Shown here piece by piece: positions 11,510-20,082 of a stretch of 64,000 nt of DNA. Where the stretch lies: contig JACKET010000014.1 of the NCBI GenBank assembly GCA_020632875.1, positions 112,386-176,385 of the forward strand. Direction: 5' to 3'. Position 1 is the stretch's first letter. Each line of letters opens with the position of its first letter. The notes under the pieces were generated by a model. The model was not told the DNA's origin. It worked only from the letters and a program-made list of their open reading frames with translations, and made no database searches. The stretch is from Alphaproteobacteria bacterium. Lineage in GTDB: Bacteria > Myxococcota_A > UBA796 > GCA-2862545. The translations under genes and the position numbers were made by a program.

Positions 11510-14500
11510 GTGCAGGGTCTGTCGGGAAAGCACGTGCTCCTTCTGGCCGCGGCCCTGATCTGGGGCTGCAAACCCACGTCCGATTCCGATCCAGCGATCT
11601 CCGACACGGACGCCGACACCGACGCGGTCGGCGACACGGACGGCAATGGCGACACGGACGCCGACCCGGAACCCGAGCCGGACCCGCGGGACGCCGACGG
11701 GGACGGCTTCTTCGGCACCCTCTACGGGGGCACCGACTGCGACGACCACGACGCCGCGGTGAACCCGGGCGCCACCGAGGTGCTCGACGACGACGTGGAC
11801 GACGACTGCGACGGCTTCGCGACGCTCTCGCTCATCACGGCGGCACCGGGAGATCTCGTGATCTCGGAGCTCCACGGCTATCCCCTGCTCGACGGGATCT
11901 GGAGCCCCGAAGCGGCCTTCATCGAGGTCTACAACGCGGGCGTCCAGTCGCTCGACCTCGACGGGCTGGTGGTCGGCACGACCGTCACGGGCACCCAGAC
12001 CCTCTCCACGAGCGTCGTCCTCGCGCCCGGCGAGCTCGCCGTCATCGGCTCGGATGCGGATGCGAGCGCACTGGGCGGGCTCGTCCCGGACATCACGTGG
12101 GACGCGAGCAGCTGGCTGTTCCTCCCGATCGAGTCCGTGTGGATCTCGGACGGCGCGCAGGTGCTCGACACCGTTGACTTCGAGATGCTCGGAGTCATCC
12201 CCATCGGCGGTTCGTTCGAGATCCGCCCGACCCACCTCGATGCCGACGACAACGACTCGGCAGACGCCTGGTGCCACGCGCTCGACAGCTACGGCGCCAA
12301 CTTCGGCAATCCCGGCTCCCTCGGCGACTGCCAGGCCCAGCTCGACATCGACTTCCACTACGACCTCGACGGCGGCATCGCCGTCGCCGGGACCACCCGC
12401 GTGACCGTCACGGCCGACGGCGTGATGACGACCCTCAACGGCGGCGAGGGCACGGGCACGTGGCAGACGACCGAGGACGGCCAGCGGGTGACGTGGACGT
12501 ACGACGTCACCGGCGTCGTGTACGAGGGCTTCCGCGAGCTCGGCGCCACCTGCTGGCCGCAGGACGGCATGTCGGGGCTGCCCGCCGGGGCCCTCGGGCA
12601 CTGGGCGGAGCAGGGGTGTCCCGGCTGCAATCCAGACGACGTGGACACGGACGGCGACGGGGTCTGCGACGACAGCGACCCCTGCGTCCTCTCGGCGGAC
12701 GACACGGACCAGGACGGGGACGGCCTGTGTGACGCCGACGACCCGTGTCCCGACTACTACGACCCGACGGCCACGCTCTGCCACGTGTACCGGGTCGACG
12801 CAGCAGCGACCGGAGCCGGCGACGGGCTCAGCTGGGCCGACGCCTTCACCACCCTCGCCGCCGCGGTCCAGGCCGGCGGTGACGGGGCCGAGATCTGGGT
12901 CCGCGAGGGCACCTACCGCGCCACCGTCGCGGGCCCGACCGGCGGGCTCCTCGATCTCACGGGCACCACCGGGGTGGCGGTGTACGGCGGGTTCGACGGC
13001 ACCGAAGCCGCGCTGGCCGACCGGGCCGGTCGCTATGCGACGACCGTCCTCGACGGCGACGTGAACGACGACGACTTCTACGGTGCCTTCGCGAATCGCT
13101 CGGACAACGCGGGCCTGCTGGTGATCGCAGGTGGGGGCTCCATCGTCGACGGGTTCACCGTGACGGGGGGCCACGAGTCCGCCGGGGCCGCGATCTCCGT
13201 CCCCCTCGCGGCGTCGCTGACCGCCTCCCACCTGGTCGTCGAAGACAACGATGCGAGCGAGGGCGTCGTGGAGGTAGCGGGCTCGTTGGCGATGTCGGAC
13301 ACGGTGTTCCGCTCCAACCAGGCCGACAACGCCCCCACGATGGTCGTCGGCGGGTCCGCGACCGCGTCGGTCGTGAACGTGACCCTGACGGGCAACGTCG
13401 GCACGCAGGCCAGCGCCGAGACCCTCAACGTCGTGAGCGGTGGCGTGCTGGACATGGACTTCAGCACGCTGGAGATGGCCGGCACGAGTCGCGGGGTGCG
13501 CTACCGCCAGGTCGCCACCGGCGCCGTGAGCCACGCCGCCCTGTACGGGGACGGCGTGCCGTTCTACGGCATCTTCAGCAGTCCCGGCCTCACGATCGAC
13601 TACACGGCGGCCGACGACGACGACCACCTGACCTTCGGCACCGGCAACCTCAAGCTCACCGGGGCCACGCCGTTCGTGGTCGCAGCCACCGGCCAGGTGT
13701 TCCTCGCGCACGCGGCGACCGGCCAGTCCGCGGACGCCCTCGCGGTCGACGCGGGCGATGCGGCCATCGCGGATGCGCTGGCGCCCACCTGGTCCTCGCG
13801 AACGACCCGGCGTGACGGGGTCGTCGACAGCGGAGACCCCGATCTCGGCGCCCACTACGACCCCGGGCTCCCGGTGGTCTACGACGTGGTGTTCGCAGGC
13901 GGCCAGGTGAGCTGGAGCGAGGCGAACAGCACCGGATGCACGCTCGACGGCGCGTCCGTCTCGTCGCCGATGGCGATCCCATCCGCGGGCTGGTCGCTGC
14001 TCTGCGAGGGTGCATCGGGCCCGCTGTGGGCGCACTTCACGTGCGAAGGCGACCCGACGACGGGCGACTCGGACCTCGATGGCGTGTGCGACAGCGACGA
14101 CCCCTGCCCGTACGACGTGAACGGCGACTCCGACGGGGACGCGATCTGTGACAGCGACGACGTCTGCCCCGACGACCCGGCGAACGACGACGACGGGGAC
14201 GGGTTCTGCGACACCGATGACGATGTCTGCCCCGGGCTCTACAACCCCGGCCAGGGCAACTGCACGGCCTGGTACGTGGACGTCGGCGCGACCGGTGCGG
14301 GGGACGGCACCAGCTGGACCGACGCCTACACGACCGTCCAGGACGCCATCGACGCCGCGTCTGCCGGGGACGCCATCTATGTGAGGGAGGGCGTCTACCG
14401 CTCGGCCGACGGGGGGGACTTCGGGGTCCTCGTGAACACCGGCGGGGCCGCGAATCTCGGAATCCACGGCGGCTTCGACGGTACGGAGGCCCTGGGAGAG

Positions 14501-15556
14501 CCTCCGGCAGGTCGCTTCGCCACGACGATCCTCACGGGCGACGTGGACGGCGACGACATCTATGGATCGACCAGCGCCCGAACCGACAACGCCAACGTGC
14601 TCGCCCGTACCGGTGCGGGCACCCTGCTCACCGGGTTCACCCTCATGGGAGCGAACAGCAACAGCACCCTCATCGCCACGGGCGACTTCACGGGCCGGGA
14701 TCTGAACATCGAGGACAACAACGGCGGCTCGTACACCATCCGGGTCAACAGCGGTCGGCTGACGCTCGACCGCACGATCTTCCGCGACAACACCTCGAGC
14801 TACTCGACCCTCGGGCTCCAGGGGACCAGCTCGTCTCTCCTCCAGGACGTCGCGATGGTCAGCACCGGCCCCGTCGCCGCGATCGCGGGCCTGTCGTCGG
14901 GCGCCACGCTGGAGTTCGACTTCCTGAGCCTGGATCAAGTCGGCACCCGGGTGTTCTACGGCGCCTTCCAGGTCCCCGGGACCCACGGCCTGGTCTGGTT
15001 CCACAGCGGTTCGCTCTTCGGCGCGAGCACGGTCGAGATGTTCGACTACACCGCCGCGAACAGCAGCACCCACATCGCGTCGGGAACCGGCAACTTCCGC
15101 CTCGACGGGAGCACCGACGCGCTCGGCTATCCCTTCGTGATCGCGGCGACCGGCCAGCTGTTCCTGGCCCACACCGAGACCGGTCAGGTCGCGACGAGCG
15201 CGGCCGTCGATGCCGGCGACGCCGTCACCGCGGACAGCGCGGCGCCGGGCTGGACCTCCGGAACGACGCGCCTCGACGGTGTGCTCGACACGGGTCCGCC
15301 CGACCTCGGCGCGCACTACGACCCCGGTCTGCCCGTCGTCTACGACGTGTCGTACAGCGGTGGCCAGGTGTCCTGGACCGAGGTGAACAGCCTCGGCTGC
15401 ACGCTCGACGGGGTGCCCGTCAGCTCGCCGATGACCGTGCCGGGCGGGAGCTTCTCGCTGCTCTGCGAAGGCACGGCGGGCCCGGCCTGGGCGCGCTTCG
15501 TGTGCGACGGCGACCCGGCCACCGGCGACGCCGACGGCGACGGGATCTGCGACTGA
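11510..15556 (+). CDS. Lipoprotein with lamin-tail and duplicated beta-helix domains
   Basis: This is a 1348-residue secreted lipoprotein. The GTG at 11510 is chosen because GGGAGGA lies 6-7 nt upstream and the protein then starts VQGLSGKHVLLLAAALIWGC, a lipoprotein signal. After an Asp-rich linker and one MopE-like repeat (GTDCDDHDAAVNPGATEV) comes a lamin-tail domain (LVISELHGYP, FIEVYNAG). Thrombospondin-type Asp repeats (DTDGDGVCDDSDPC) then separate two long copies of a DUF1565-like beta-helix, each starting with a version of ATGAGDGxSWxDA and ending with PDLGAHYDPGLPVVYD and a Cys-containing tail. The protein stops within an Asp repeat (DADGDGICD). It is probably a calcium-stabilised surface protein; no catalytic role can be assigned. 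Confidence 0.85.
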   Translation: MQGLSGKHVLLLAAALIWGCKPTSDSDPAISDTDADTDAVGDTDGNGDTDADPEPEPDPRDADGDGFFGTLYGGTDCDDHDAAVNPGATEVLDDDVDDDCDGFATLSLITAAPGDLVISELHGYPLLDGIWSPEAAFIEVYNAGVQSLDLDGLVVGTTVTGTQTLSTSVVLAPGELAVIGSDADASALGGLVPDITWDASSWLFLPIESVWISDGAQVLDTVDFEMLGVIPIGGSFEIRPTHLDADDNDSADAWCHALDSYGANFGNPGSLGDCQAQLDIDFHYDLDGGIAVAGTTRVTVTADGVMTTLNGGEGTGTWQTTEDGQRVTWTYDVTGVVYEGFRELGATCWPQDGMSGLPAGALGHWAEQGCPGCNPDDVDTDGDGVCDDSDPCVLSADDTDQDGDGLCDADDPCPDYYDPTATLCHVYRVDAAATGAGDGLSWADAFTTLAAAVQAGGDGAEIWVREGTYRATVAGPTGGLLDLTGTTGVAVYGGFDGTEAALADRAGRYATTVLDGDVNDDDFYGAFANRSDNAGLLVIAGGGSIVDGFTVTGGHESAGAAISVPLAASLTASHLVVEDNDASEGVVEVAGSLAMSDTVFRSNQADNAPTMVVGGSATASVVNVTLTGNVGTQASAETLNVVSGGVLDMDFSTLEMAGTSRGVRYRQVATGAVSHAALYGDGVPFYGIFSSPGLTIDYTAADDDDHLTFGTGNLKLTGATPFVVAATGQVFLAHAATGQSADALAVDAGDAAIADALAPTWSSRTTRRDGVVDSGDPDLGAHYDPGLPVVYDVVFAGGQVSWSEANSTGCTLDGASVSSPMAIPSAGWSLLCEGASGPLWAHFTCEGDPTTGDSDLDGVCDSDDPCPYDVNGDSDGDAICDSDDVCPDDPANDDDGDGFCDTDDDVCPGLYNPGQGNCTAWYVDVGATGAGDGTSWTDAYTTVQDAIDAASAGDAIYVREGVYRSADGGDFGVLVNTGGAANLGIHGGFDGTEALGEPPAGRFATTILTGDVDGDDIYGSTSARTDNANVLARTGAGTLLTGFTLMGANSNSTLIATGDFTGRDLNIEDNNGGSYTIRVNSGRLTLDRTIFRDNTSSYSTLGLQGTSSSLLQDVAMVSTGPVAAIAGLSSGATLEFDFLSLDQVGTRVFYGAFQVPGTHGLVWFHSGSLFGASTVEMFDYTAANSSTHIASGTGNFRLDGSTDALGYPFVIAATGQLFLAHTETGQVATSAAVDAGDAVTADSAAPGWTSGTTRLDGVLDTGPPDLGAHYDPGLPVVYDVSYSGGQVSWTEVNSLGCTLDGVPVSSPMTVPGGSFSLLCEGTAGPAWARFVCDGDPATGDADGDGICD

Positions 15557-15563
15557 CGCCGGC

Positions 15564-16421
15564 GTGATACCGGAACGCGTGCTGTTCCTCCTGGCCGCCT
15601 GCACGACGACGCCGAGCCTCGCGCCCCACGCGGAGGGGTCGCTCACCATCGTCCAGCTCGACCTGCGCGGTGCGCCCGGCGAAGCGGCGCTCGTGGTCGG
15701 CCCCGATGGCACGTCGGCGCTGATCGACGTGGGCGCCCCGCGTCACGTCGACACGGTCCGCGGGGCGCTCGATGCGTTCGGAATCGACCAGCCCGACCAC
15801 GTGCTGTTGACCCACGACGACCGCGACCATGTCGGCGGATTCGAGGGCTACACCGCCCAGCCGGTCCGGTGGGACACTGCCGAGCTCCCCGTGGCGCTCG
15901 ACCTCGGCGGGCCCGTGCTGACCGTGTTCCTGGCGGACGGGCGGCTCGCGACGTCGTCGGGCGTCGAGACGCTGCCGGTCGATCTCGAGGGCGAAGACAA
16001 CGCCCGAAGCCTCGCGGGCGTCGTGACCTGGGGCACCTTCGAGTACGTGTTCGCCGGGGATCTCACGGGTGGGGGCAAGGGCACGCCCGACGTCGAAGGC
16101 GCGGTGGCCGCACGGGCCGCAGACATCCCGTGGATTCCGGCGGGTGGTGTCGACGCGATGCACGTGAACCACCACGGGATCAGCTCGAGCACGAGCGCCG
16201 CGTGGGCCACGTGGCTGCGCCCCGACCACGCCATCGTGGGTGCCAACGGCTTCTACCTCGACGCACCCTCCGAGGAGTGTCTGGCGGCGCTGCCGGCACA
16301 CACCCGGGTCTGGGTCACGGAAGACGGGAGCCTCGGGAATACCGACGCGCGGACCACGGTGAAGCACGGCGACGTGGTGCTCACGGTCGACGCGGCCGGG
16401 GGCGTCCAGGTGGAGCACTGA
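15564..16421 (+). CDS. ComEC/Rec2-like metallo-beta-lactamase-fold lipoprotein
   Basis: This 285-residue protein starts only 8 nt after the previous stop, so it is probably cotranscribed. MIPERVLFLLAAC is a lipoprotein signal. The rest is a metallo-beta-lactamase fold of the ComEC/Rec2 C-terminal type: LLTHDDRDHVGGF (about residues 82-94) gives the HxDxDH metal ligands, and MHVNHHGISSSTS matches the HHG...STS motif of that family; FAGDLTGGG gives a bridging Asp. In ComEC this domain is thought to be a nuclease that degrades one DNA strand. Here it stands alone and membrane-anchored, so its substrate is unknown; nucleic acid or phosphodiester is a reasonable guess. Confidence 0.8.
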   Translation: MIPERVLFLLAACTTTPSLAPHAEGSLTIVQLDLRGAPGEAALVVGPDGTSALIDVGAPRHVDTVRGALDAFGIDQPDHVLLTHDDRDHVGGFEGYTAQPVRWDTAELPVALDLGGPVLTVFLADGRLATSSGVETLPVDLEGEDNARSLAGVVTWGTFEYVFAGDLTGGGKGTPDVEGAVAARAADIPWIPAGGVDAMHVNHHGISSSTSAAWATWLRPDHAIVGANGFYLDAPSEECLAALPAHTRVWVTEDGSLGNTDARTTVKHGDVVLTVDAAGGVQVEH

Positions 16422-16522
16422 GGATCCCGACTACGAGATCCCGGCCTGCGAGACCCAGGAGTAGTTGGCGTCGCCCCCGGCTCGCGACGCGGTGAGGGGC
16501 CCTGCATCCGCCAGGAGTCCGG

Positions 16523-16551
16523 TTGCGTGCCGTTCGTGGCCCAGGTAGGTT
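16523..16551 (+). promoter_or_regulatory. Probable sigma70-type promoter for the small-peptide gene
   Basis: TTGCGT at 16523-16528 and TAGGTT at 16546-16551 are separated by exactly 17 nt. Transcription would start near 16558, leaving a short leader with CGGAG at 16565-16569 before the ATG at 16579. The order and spacing support expression of the small ORF, although the boxes are only partial matches to consensus. Confidence 0.4.
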
Positions 16552-16578
16552 GCCCGGTCATCTCCGGAGTCCACACCG

Positions 16579-16722
16579 ATGAGCCAGAAGCAGCCGAAGC
16601 CCACCCCCCGTCCGACGCCCGCGCCGACCCCCGAGCGCCCCGCGTTCGAGCGTCCCACGCTCCGCAAGCTGGGCCAGCTCCCCCGCGTGACGACCGCCTT
16701 CGGCGGCTCGTTCTCTCCCTGA
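16579..16722 (+). CDS. Small peptide with lasso-RiPP-type leader motif
   Basis: A 47-residue ORF too short for routine calling. After a Pro-rich N-terminus it contains FERPTLRKLGQLPRVT (residues 23-38), which fits the leader signature YxxPxLxxxGxxxxxT recognised by the RRE domain in lasso-peptide biosynthesis, with Phe for Tyr. The remaining C-terminal part is TAFGGSFSP. A true lasso core needs Asp or Glu at ring position 7-9, and none is present, so the product may be another ribosomal peptide type or an orphan of the broader leader family. CGGAG is 9 nt before the ATG, and a plausible promoter is upstream. No lasso cyclase, RRE protein or leader peptidase gene is visible in this window. Confidence 0.6.
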   Translation: MSQKQPKPTPRPTPAPTPERPAFERPTLRKLGQLPRVTTAFGGSFSP

Positions 16723-16775
16723 TCTCCAGGGTCTACCCACTTCTTCGCAACTCCCCACGAATCCGGAGCACAAAC

Positions 16776-17723
16776 ATGCGTTCCCTCCCCTTCCTCCCGG
16801 CGCTCCTCGTCGCCGTGGCCTGTGCGCCCGAGCAGCAGGTCCTCAACGAGCAGATCACGGTCGAGGGCGTGGTGCCCGCCGACGTCCAGATCGACGAGAT
16901 GACGCAGGAATTCCTCGCGTCGGGCGCCCAGTTCGGCGTGATCGTCGACCCCGCCACCGGCGACACCCTCACGCTCTCGCACCTCGAGCGGAACATCAAC
17001 AGCGGCTCGTTCGCGCCCGCTGGCCCCCCCACCTGCCTCGACTGCGGCGACCCCACGTGTGGGCTGCCGGCAGGGCTCGGGCGTCAGATCCAGGTGCCGC
17101 TCGAGCGCTTGAGCGGCTCGGGCGAGGTCGACGTGAACTACCTCGGGGCGTCCAACTGGACCCCCATCGGTCAGGACTGTGACGGTTCTTCCTGCCCCAC
17201 GCCGGTGGCCTCGCCGGCGACCTTCGATGTCGTGCTCTACGGCAACCTCGACACGTGCTCGAGCTTCGCGGTCTTCTTCAATGCCGACAACGGCGTCGAT
17301 CTCGGCACGTGTCCGGCGGTCGAGGACCTGGGCAGCGCCCTCGGAACCGTGGCCACCGCCGCGAACACCTGCGGTGCCGGCGACGACTACCCCAACACGT
17401 GGCTGGGCAACCAGGAGCTGACCTACATGTGGACGGCCCCGAGCGACGGGGTCTACACGTTCGACACCTACGGCTCCAACGGCGCCTACGCCTTCGACAA
17501 CGAGATGGAGGCCATCGCGTTCGACTGCACGACGATTCTCGCGCACAACGACGACACGCCGGGGTTCGGCGTCGACTCGAGCCTCACGATCACCATGTTC
17601 GAGGGGCAGAGCGTGCTGATCAACGTCGGCTACTGGAGCCCCGGCAGCACCTGCGGCCGGTTCGATCTCCACGTGAATCCGGGCGCGACGAGCGACATCT
17701 CCCTCGATCTCACGGCTCCCTGA
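16776..17723 (+). CDS. Secreted lipoprotein of unknown function
   Basis: This is a 315-residue protein; MRSLPFLPALLVAVAC is a lipoprotein signal and GGAG sits 7 nt before the ATG. The mature chain has a Cys-rich middle (PTCLDCGDPTCGLPAG) and a C-terminal module (YMWTAPSDGVYTFDTYGS to GRFDLHVNPG) that resembles a bacterial pre-peptidase C-terminal or similar jelly-roll domain found at the ends of secreted proteins; such domains often end with conserved Gly and Asp. It lies 53 nt after the leader-motif peptide and may share its transcript. Function unknown. Confidence 0.8.
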   Translation: MRSLPFLPALLVAVACAPEQQVLNEQITVEGVVPADVQIDEMTQEFLASGAQFGVIVDPATGDTLTLSHLERNINSGSFAPAGPPTCLDCGDPTCGLPAGLGRQIQVPLERLSGSGEVDVNYLGASNWTPIGQDCDGSSCPTPVASPATFDVVLYGNLDTCSSFAVFFNADNGVDLGTCPAVEDLGSALGTVATAANTCGAGDDYPNTWLGNQELTYMWTAPSDGVYTFDTYGSNGAYAFDNEMEAIAFDCTTILAHNDDTPGFGVDSSLTITMFEGQSVLINVGYWSPGSTCGRFDLHVNPGATSDISLDLTAP

Positions 17724-17743
17724 GCCGTCGACCCGCGCCGTGG

Positions 17744-17765
17744 CGCTCGCAGCGGAATGCGAGCG
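17744..17765. terminator. Hairpin between convergent genes
   Basis: CGCTCGCA and TGCGAGCG form a perfect 8-bp stem with the loop GCGGAA. It lies between the ends of the genes at 17723 (+) and 17766 (-), so it could stop transcription from both sides. There is no T-run, as is common in very GC-rich genomes. Confidence 0.5.
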
Positions 17766-18815
17766 TCACCGCGCCTCGAGGGTGCACTCCACCTTCGATG
17801 GAGCCTTGGAGCCCATCTGGACCGTTCCCGCGAAGAGGGTCGGTGCGGTGGGCGCCACGACCAGGGTGTACACCCCGCCGGAACCCGGGAGCCGATCGCG
17901 CATCTCGACATGGAGCGTCGAGCCGTCGACGCGGTACGCGCAGCTCCGGCCATCCTCGAAGCATCCCGAGTCGTCGAAGCGCGCAGCGAGCGGCCCGAAC
18001 GGTGTGCCCGGATAGCGGCAGTCGAGCGTCTTCCCCGTGAGGGAAGGCATCTCGGGCGGCGGCAGCAGGCTCGCGATCGTCTCGGCCGGCGCGAGGCCGT
18101 AGGGGTTGTTCCCGACGAACACGATGCGGCGCTCGCCATCCAGCAGGACGACGGCCGACGACTCCGAGATCCGTGCCAGCTCGGCGGCGACGCTCTGCGA
18201 CCACGCCGATCGCACCGGTGCTCCCGCGGCCTCGCGGTCGAGCGCCACCACGGCGAGACCCGGGAACGCCTCGGCGCGTCTGAACAGGTAGGGGCGTGAC
18301 GCGGGATCGGTGCTCGAGACCAGCAACACCGGCTCACCCGCGACTGGCTCGGGGCCCGTGCTCCACTCGAGGGTGTCGAGGTGGAGCGAGTCGCCGACGG
18401 CGAGCACGGGCAGTGGAGGCCACTCTCCCGCGCCGCGGAGGGGGTACGTGAGATCGATCGCGACCGTCTGCGGGGCCCCCGCCGCATCGAGCAGCACGTA
18501 CTCCAGCCTCAGGGGCACGACCGTGTCGGCGGTCGGCACCAGCGTGAGGGTCACACGAGCCCGGCCATTCGAGTCGATCGAGGCACCGGGAGCCGCGCGT
18601 GCCGACGCGAGCACCCTGGAGGAGCGCTGGAGGCGCAGCGAGTGCCCGGAGGGCGCCATGGTGTGCCCCTCGGGCGGTGTGACGGTGCAGGCGATCATGG
18701 CGCCGCCCTTCGTCGGCTGACCCCTGCAGTCCGGACGCGCCTGCGCGAGAGCCGCTGGCGACGCGAGGCATCCGAGCAGGAGCGCGGTGTGCGGGAGCAG
18801 ACTTCGGTAGGACAC
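17766..18815 (-). CDS. Exported protein of unknown function
   Basis: This protein is 349 residues from the GTG at 18815, chosen because AAGGAAGG lies 7 nt upstream; a GTG at 18857 would add 14 residues. The N-terminus SYRSLLPHTALLLGCLASPAALAQA can be read as a Sec signal cleaved after ALA or as a lipobox at LLGC. The body has beta-rich segments and a central alpha/beta-looking stretch (VVLLDGERRIVFVGNNPYG). The C-terminus (GVYTLVVAPTAPTLFAGTV) resembles a beta-sandwich. I do not recognise the family. It stands alone and divergent from the PLD lipoprotein gene. Confidence 0.75.
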   Translation of the reverse strand: MSYRSLLPHTALLLGCLASPAALAQARPDCRGQPTKGGAMIACTVTPPEGHTMAPSGHSLRLQRSSRVLASARAAPGASIDSNGRARVTLTLVPTADTVVPLRLEYVLLDAAGAPQTVAIDLTYPLRGAGEWPPLPVLAVGDSLHLDTLEWSTGPEPVAGEPVLLVSSTDPASRPYLFRRAEAFPGLAVVALDREAAGAPVRSAWSQSVAAELARISESSAVVLLDGERRIVFVGNNPYGLAPAETIASLLPPPEMPSLTGKTLDCRYPGTPFGPLAARFDDSGCFEDGRSCAYRVDGSTLHVEMRDRLPGSGGVYTLVVAPTAPTLFAGTVQMGSKAPSKVECTLEAR

Positions 18816-18916
18816 GGGGAACCTTCCTTCGAACCGCGGCAACCGCGTCGACGCCACTCTGCTACCGCGGGCGGGGCATCGTTGTCACGCCCGTCGTCGT
18901 CCGAATAAGAACAGGC

Positions 18917-19993
18917 ATGCGCGCCCTGCTCCCCCTCCTCCTCGTCGCCTGCTCGCGGGGTCCCGCCACGCTCGACACCGGTCCCGCATGGCCCCCGGTG
19001 AACCCGCCGCCCGTTGCGCCGGCCGAGCCGCCGTGGGTCCCGCCCGAGGTCGGCCCGACGCGCCTCGTGTGCGATCGCGACTACCTCCCCGCCGCGCTCC
19101 TCGCGGTGGACGCCGCGACCGAGCGCATCCGCGTCGCGGAGTTCCTCGTGTACGAGGGCTCCGGCGTGAACGCCCTGCTCGACGCCCTCGAGGCCGCCGC
19201 CGGGCGCGGGGTCGAGGTGCAGTTCCTGGCCGACGAGGAGGGTGACGGCACCGCAGCGGCCTTCTGGCGGCTGGCGTCGGCGGGCATCGACACGCGGTTC
19301 GACGGCCCCGCGCGCACGCTGCACAACAAGCTCGTCGTGGCCGACGACGTGGCGGTGGTGGGCTCCCACAACCTCACGTCCAGCGCGCTGAACACGAACC
19401 ACGAGGGCTCCGTCCTGGTCGCCGATGCTGAGGTCGCGGCGTGGTACGCAACCTGGTTCGACGCCGTGTGGGACGCACCCGACCTCGATCCGGAGCTCGC
19501 TCCGCTCGACCGCGACGACCTCGTGCCCGTGGCGGACCGCGGGGTGAACGGGGCCCTGCTGGACTGCCTGGACGAGGCGACGAGCGCGGTGGACGTGGTG
19601 ATGTACGCGGTGGCGTGGAACGCGGCCTACCCGGGGTCCGAGGTCGACCAGGTGCTGACGGCGCTCGAGGGGGCCGCAGAGCGCGGAGTCGAGGTGCGCG
19701 TCGTGCTCGACGGCTCCGCGTGGGTGGTCGACAACGGCATCAACGCCGCTGCGCACGAGCGTCTCGTGCTCGCCGGGATTCCCGTGTGGACGGCGCCTTC
19801 GGGCACCACGACCCACGCGAAGGTGCTCCGGTGCGACGACACGCTGATCGTGAGCGACGCGAACTGGAGCTACAGCGGGCTCGCGCTGATGCACGGCACG
19901 AGCCTGGTGGTGCGCGACCCGACGGTCGTGGCGGACGCGGTCGCTTGGATGGACGGAATCCGCGCCGTGTCCGTTCCCGCGGACGGTCCGTAG
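18917..19993 (+). CDS. Phospholipase D-family lipoprotein
   Basis: This 358-residue protein has a lipoprotein signal (MRALLPLLLVAC) and two HKD-type motifs: LHNKLVVADD (H136, K138) followed by SHNLTSSAL, and THAKVLRCDD (H300, K302) followed by DANWSYSGLA. Two half-sites in one chain make a complete active site. Family members cleave or transfer phosphodiester bonds in phospholipids or, in the endonuclease branch, DNA. Anchored outside the membrane, a role on lipids or extracellular DNA is likely; the exact substrate is not predictable. The second motif has Asp-Asp where the usual Gly-x2-Asn spacing is looser. Confidence 0.85.
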   Translation: MRALLPLLLVACSRGPATLDTGPAWPPVNPPPVAPAEPPWVPPEVGPTRLVCDRDYLPAALLAVDAATERIRVAEFLVYEGSGVNALLDALEAAAGRGVEVQFLADEEGDGTAAAFWRLASAGIDTRFDGPARTLHNKLVVADDVAVVGSHNLTSSALNTNHEGSVLVADAEVAAWYATWFDAVWDAPDLDPELAPLDRDDLVPVADRGVNGALLDCLDEATSAVDVVMYAVAWNAAYPGSEVDQVLTALEGAAERGVEVRVVLDGSAWVVDNGINAAAHERLVLAGIPVWTAPSGTTTHAKVLRCDDTLIVSDANWSYSGLALMHGTSLVVRDPTVVADAVAWMDGIRAVSVPADGP

Positions 19994-19995
19994 GG

Positions 19996-20028
19996 CCTCG
20001 GCGGCGGCGCTACGGATAGTCGCCGAGG
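19996..20028. terminator. Inverted repeat between convergent genes
   Basis: CCTCGGCG at 19996-20003 and CGCCGAGG at 20021-20028 can pair as an 8-bp stem around a 17-nt loop. It lies 3 nt after the PLD stop and before the stop of the opposing SEFIR gene, so it is a candidate bidirectional terminator. Confidence 0.4.
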
Positions 20029-20082
20029 TCTCGGCCGTCGCTGACGATCACCCGCGCCAGGGCTGGATCGAGCCATGCGCTG

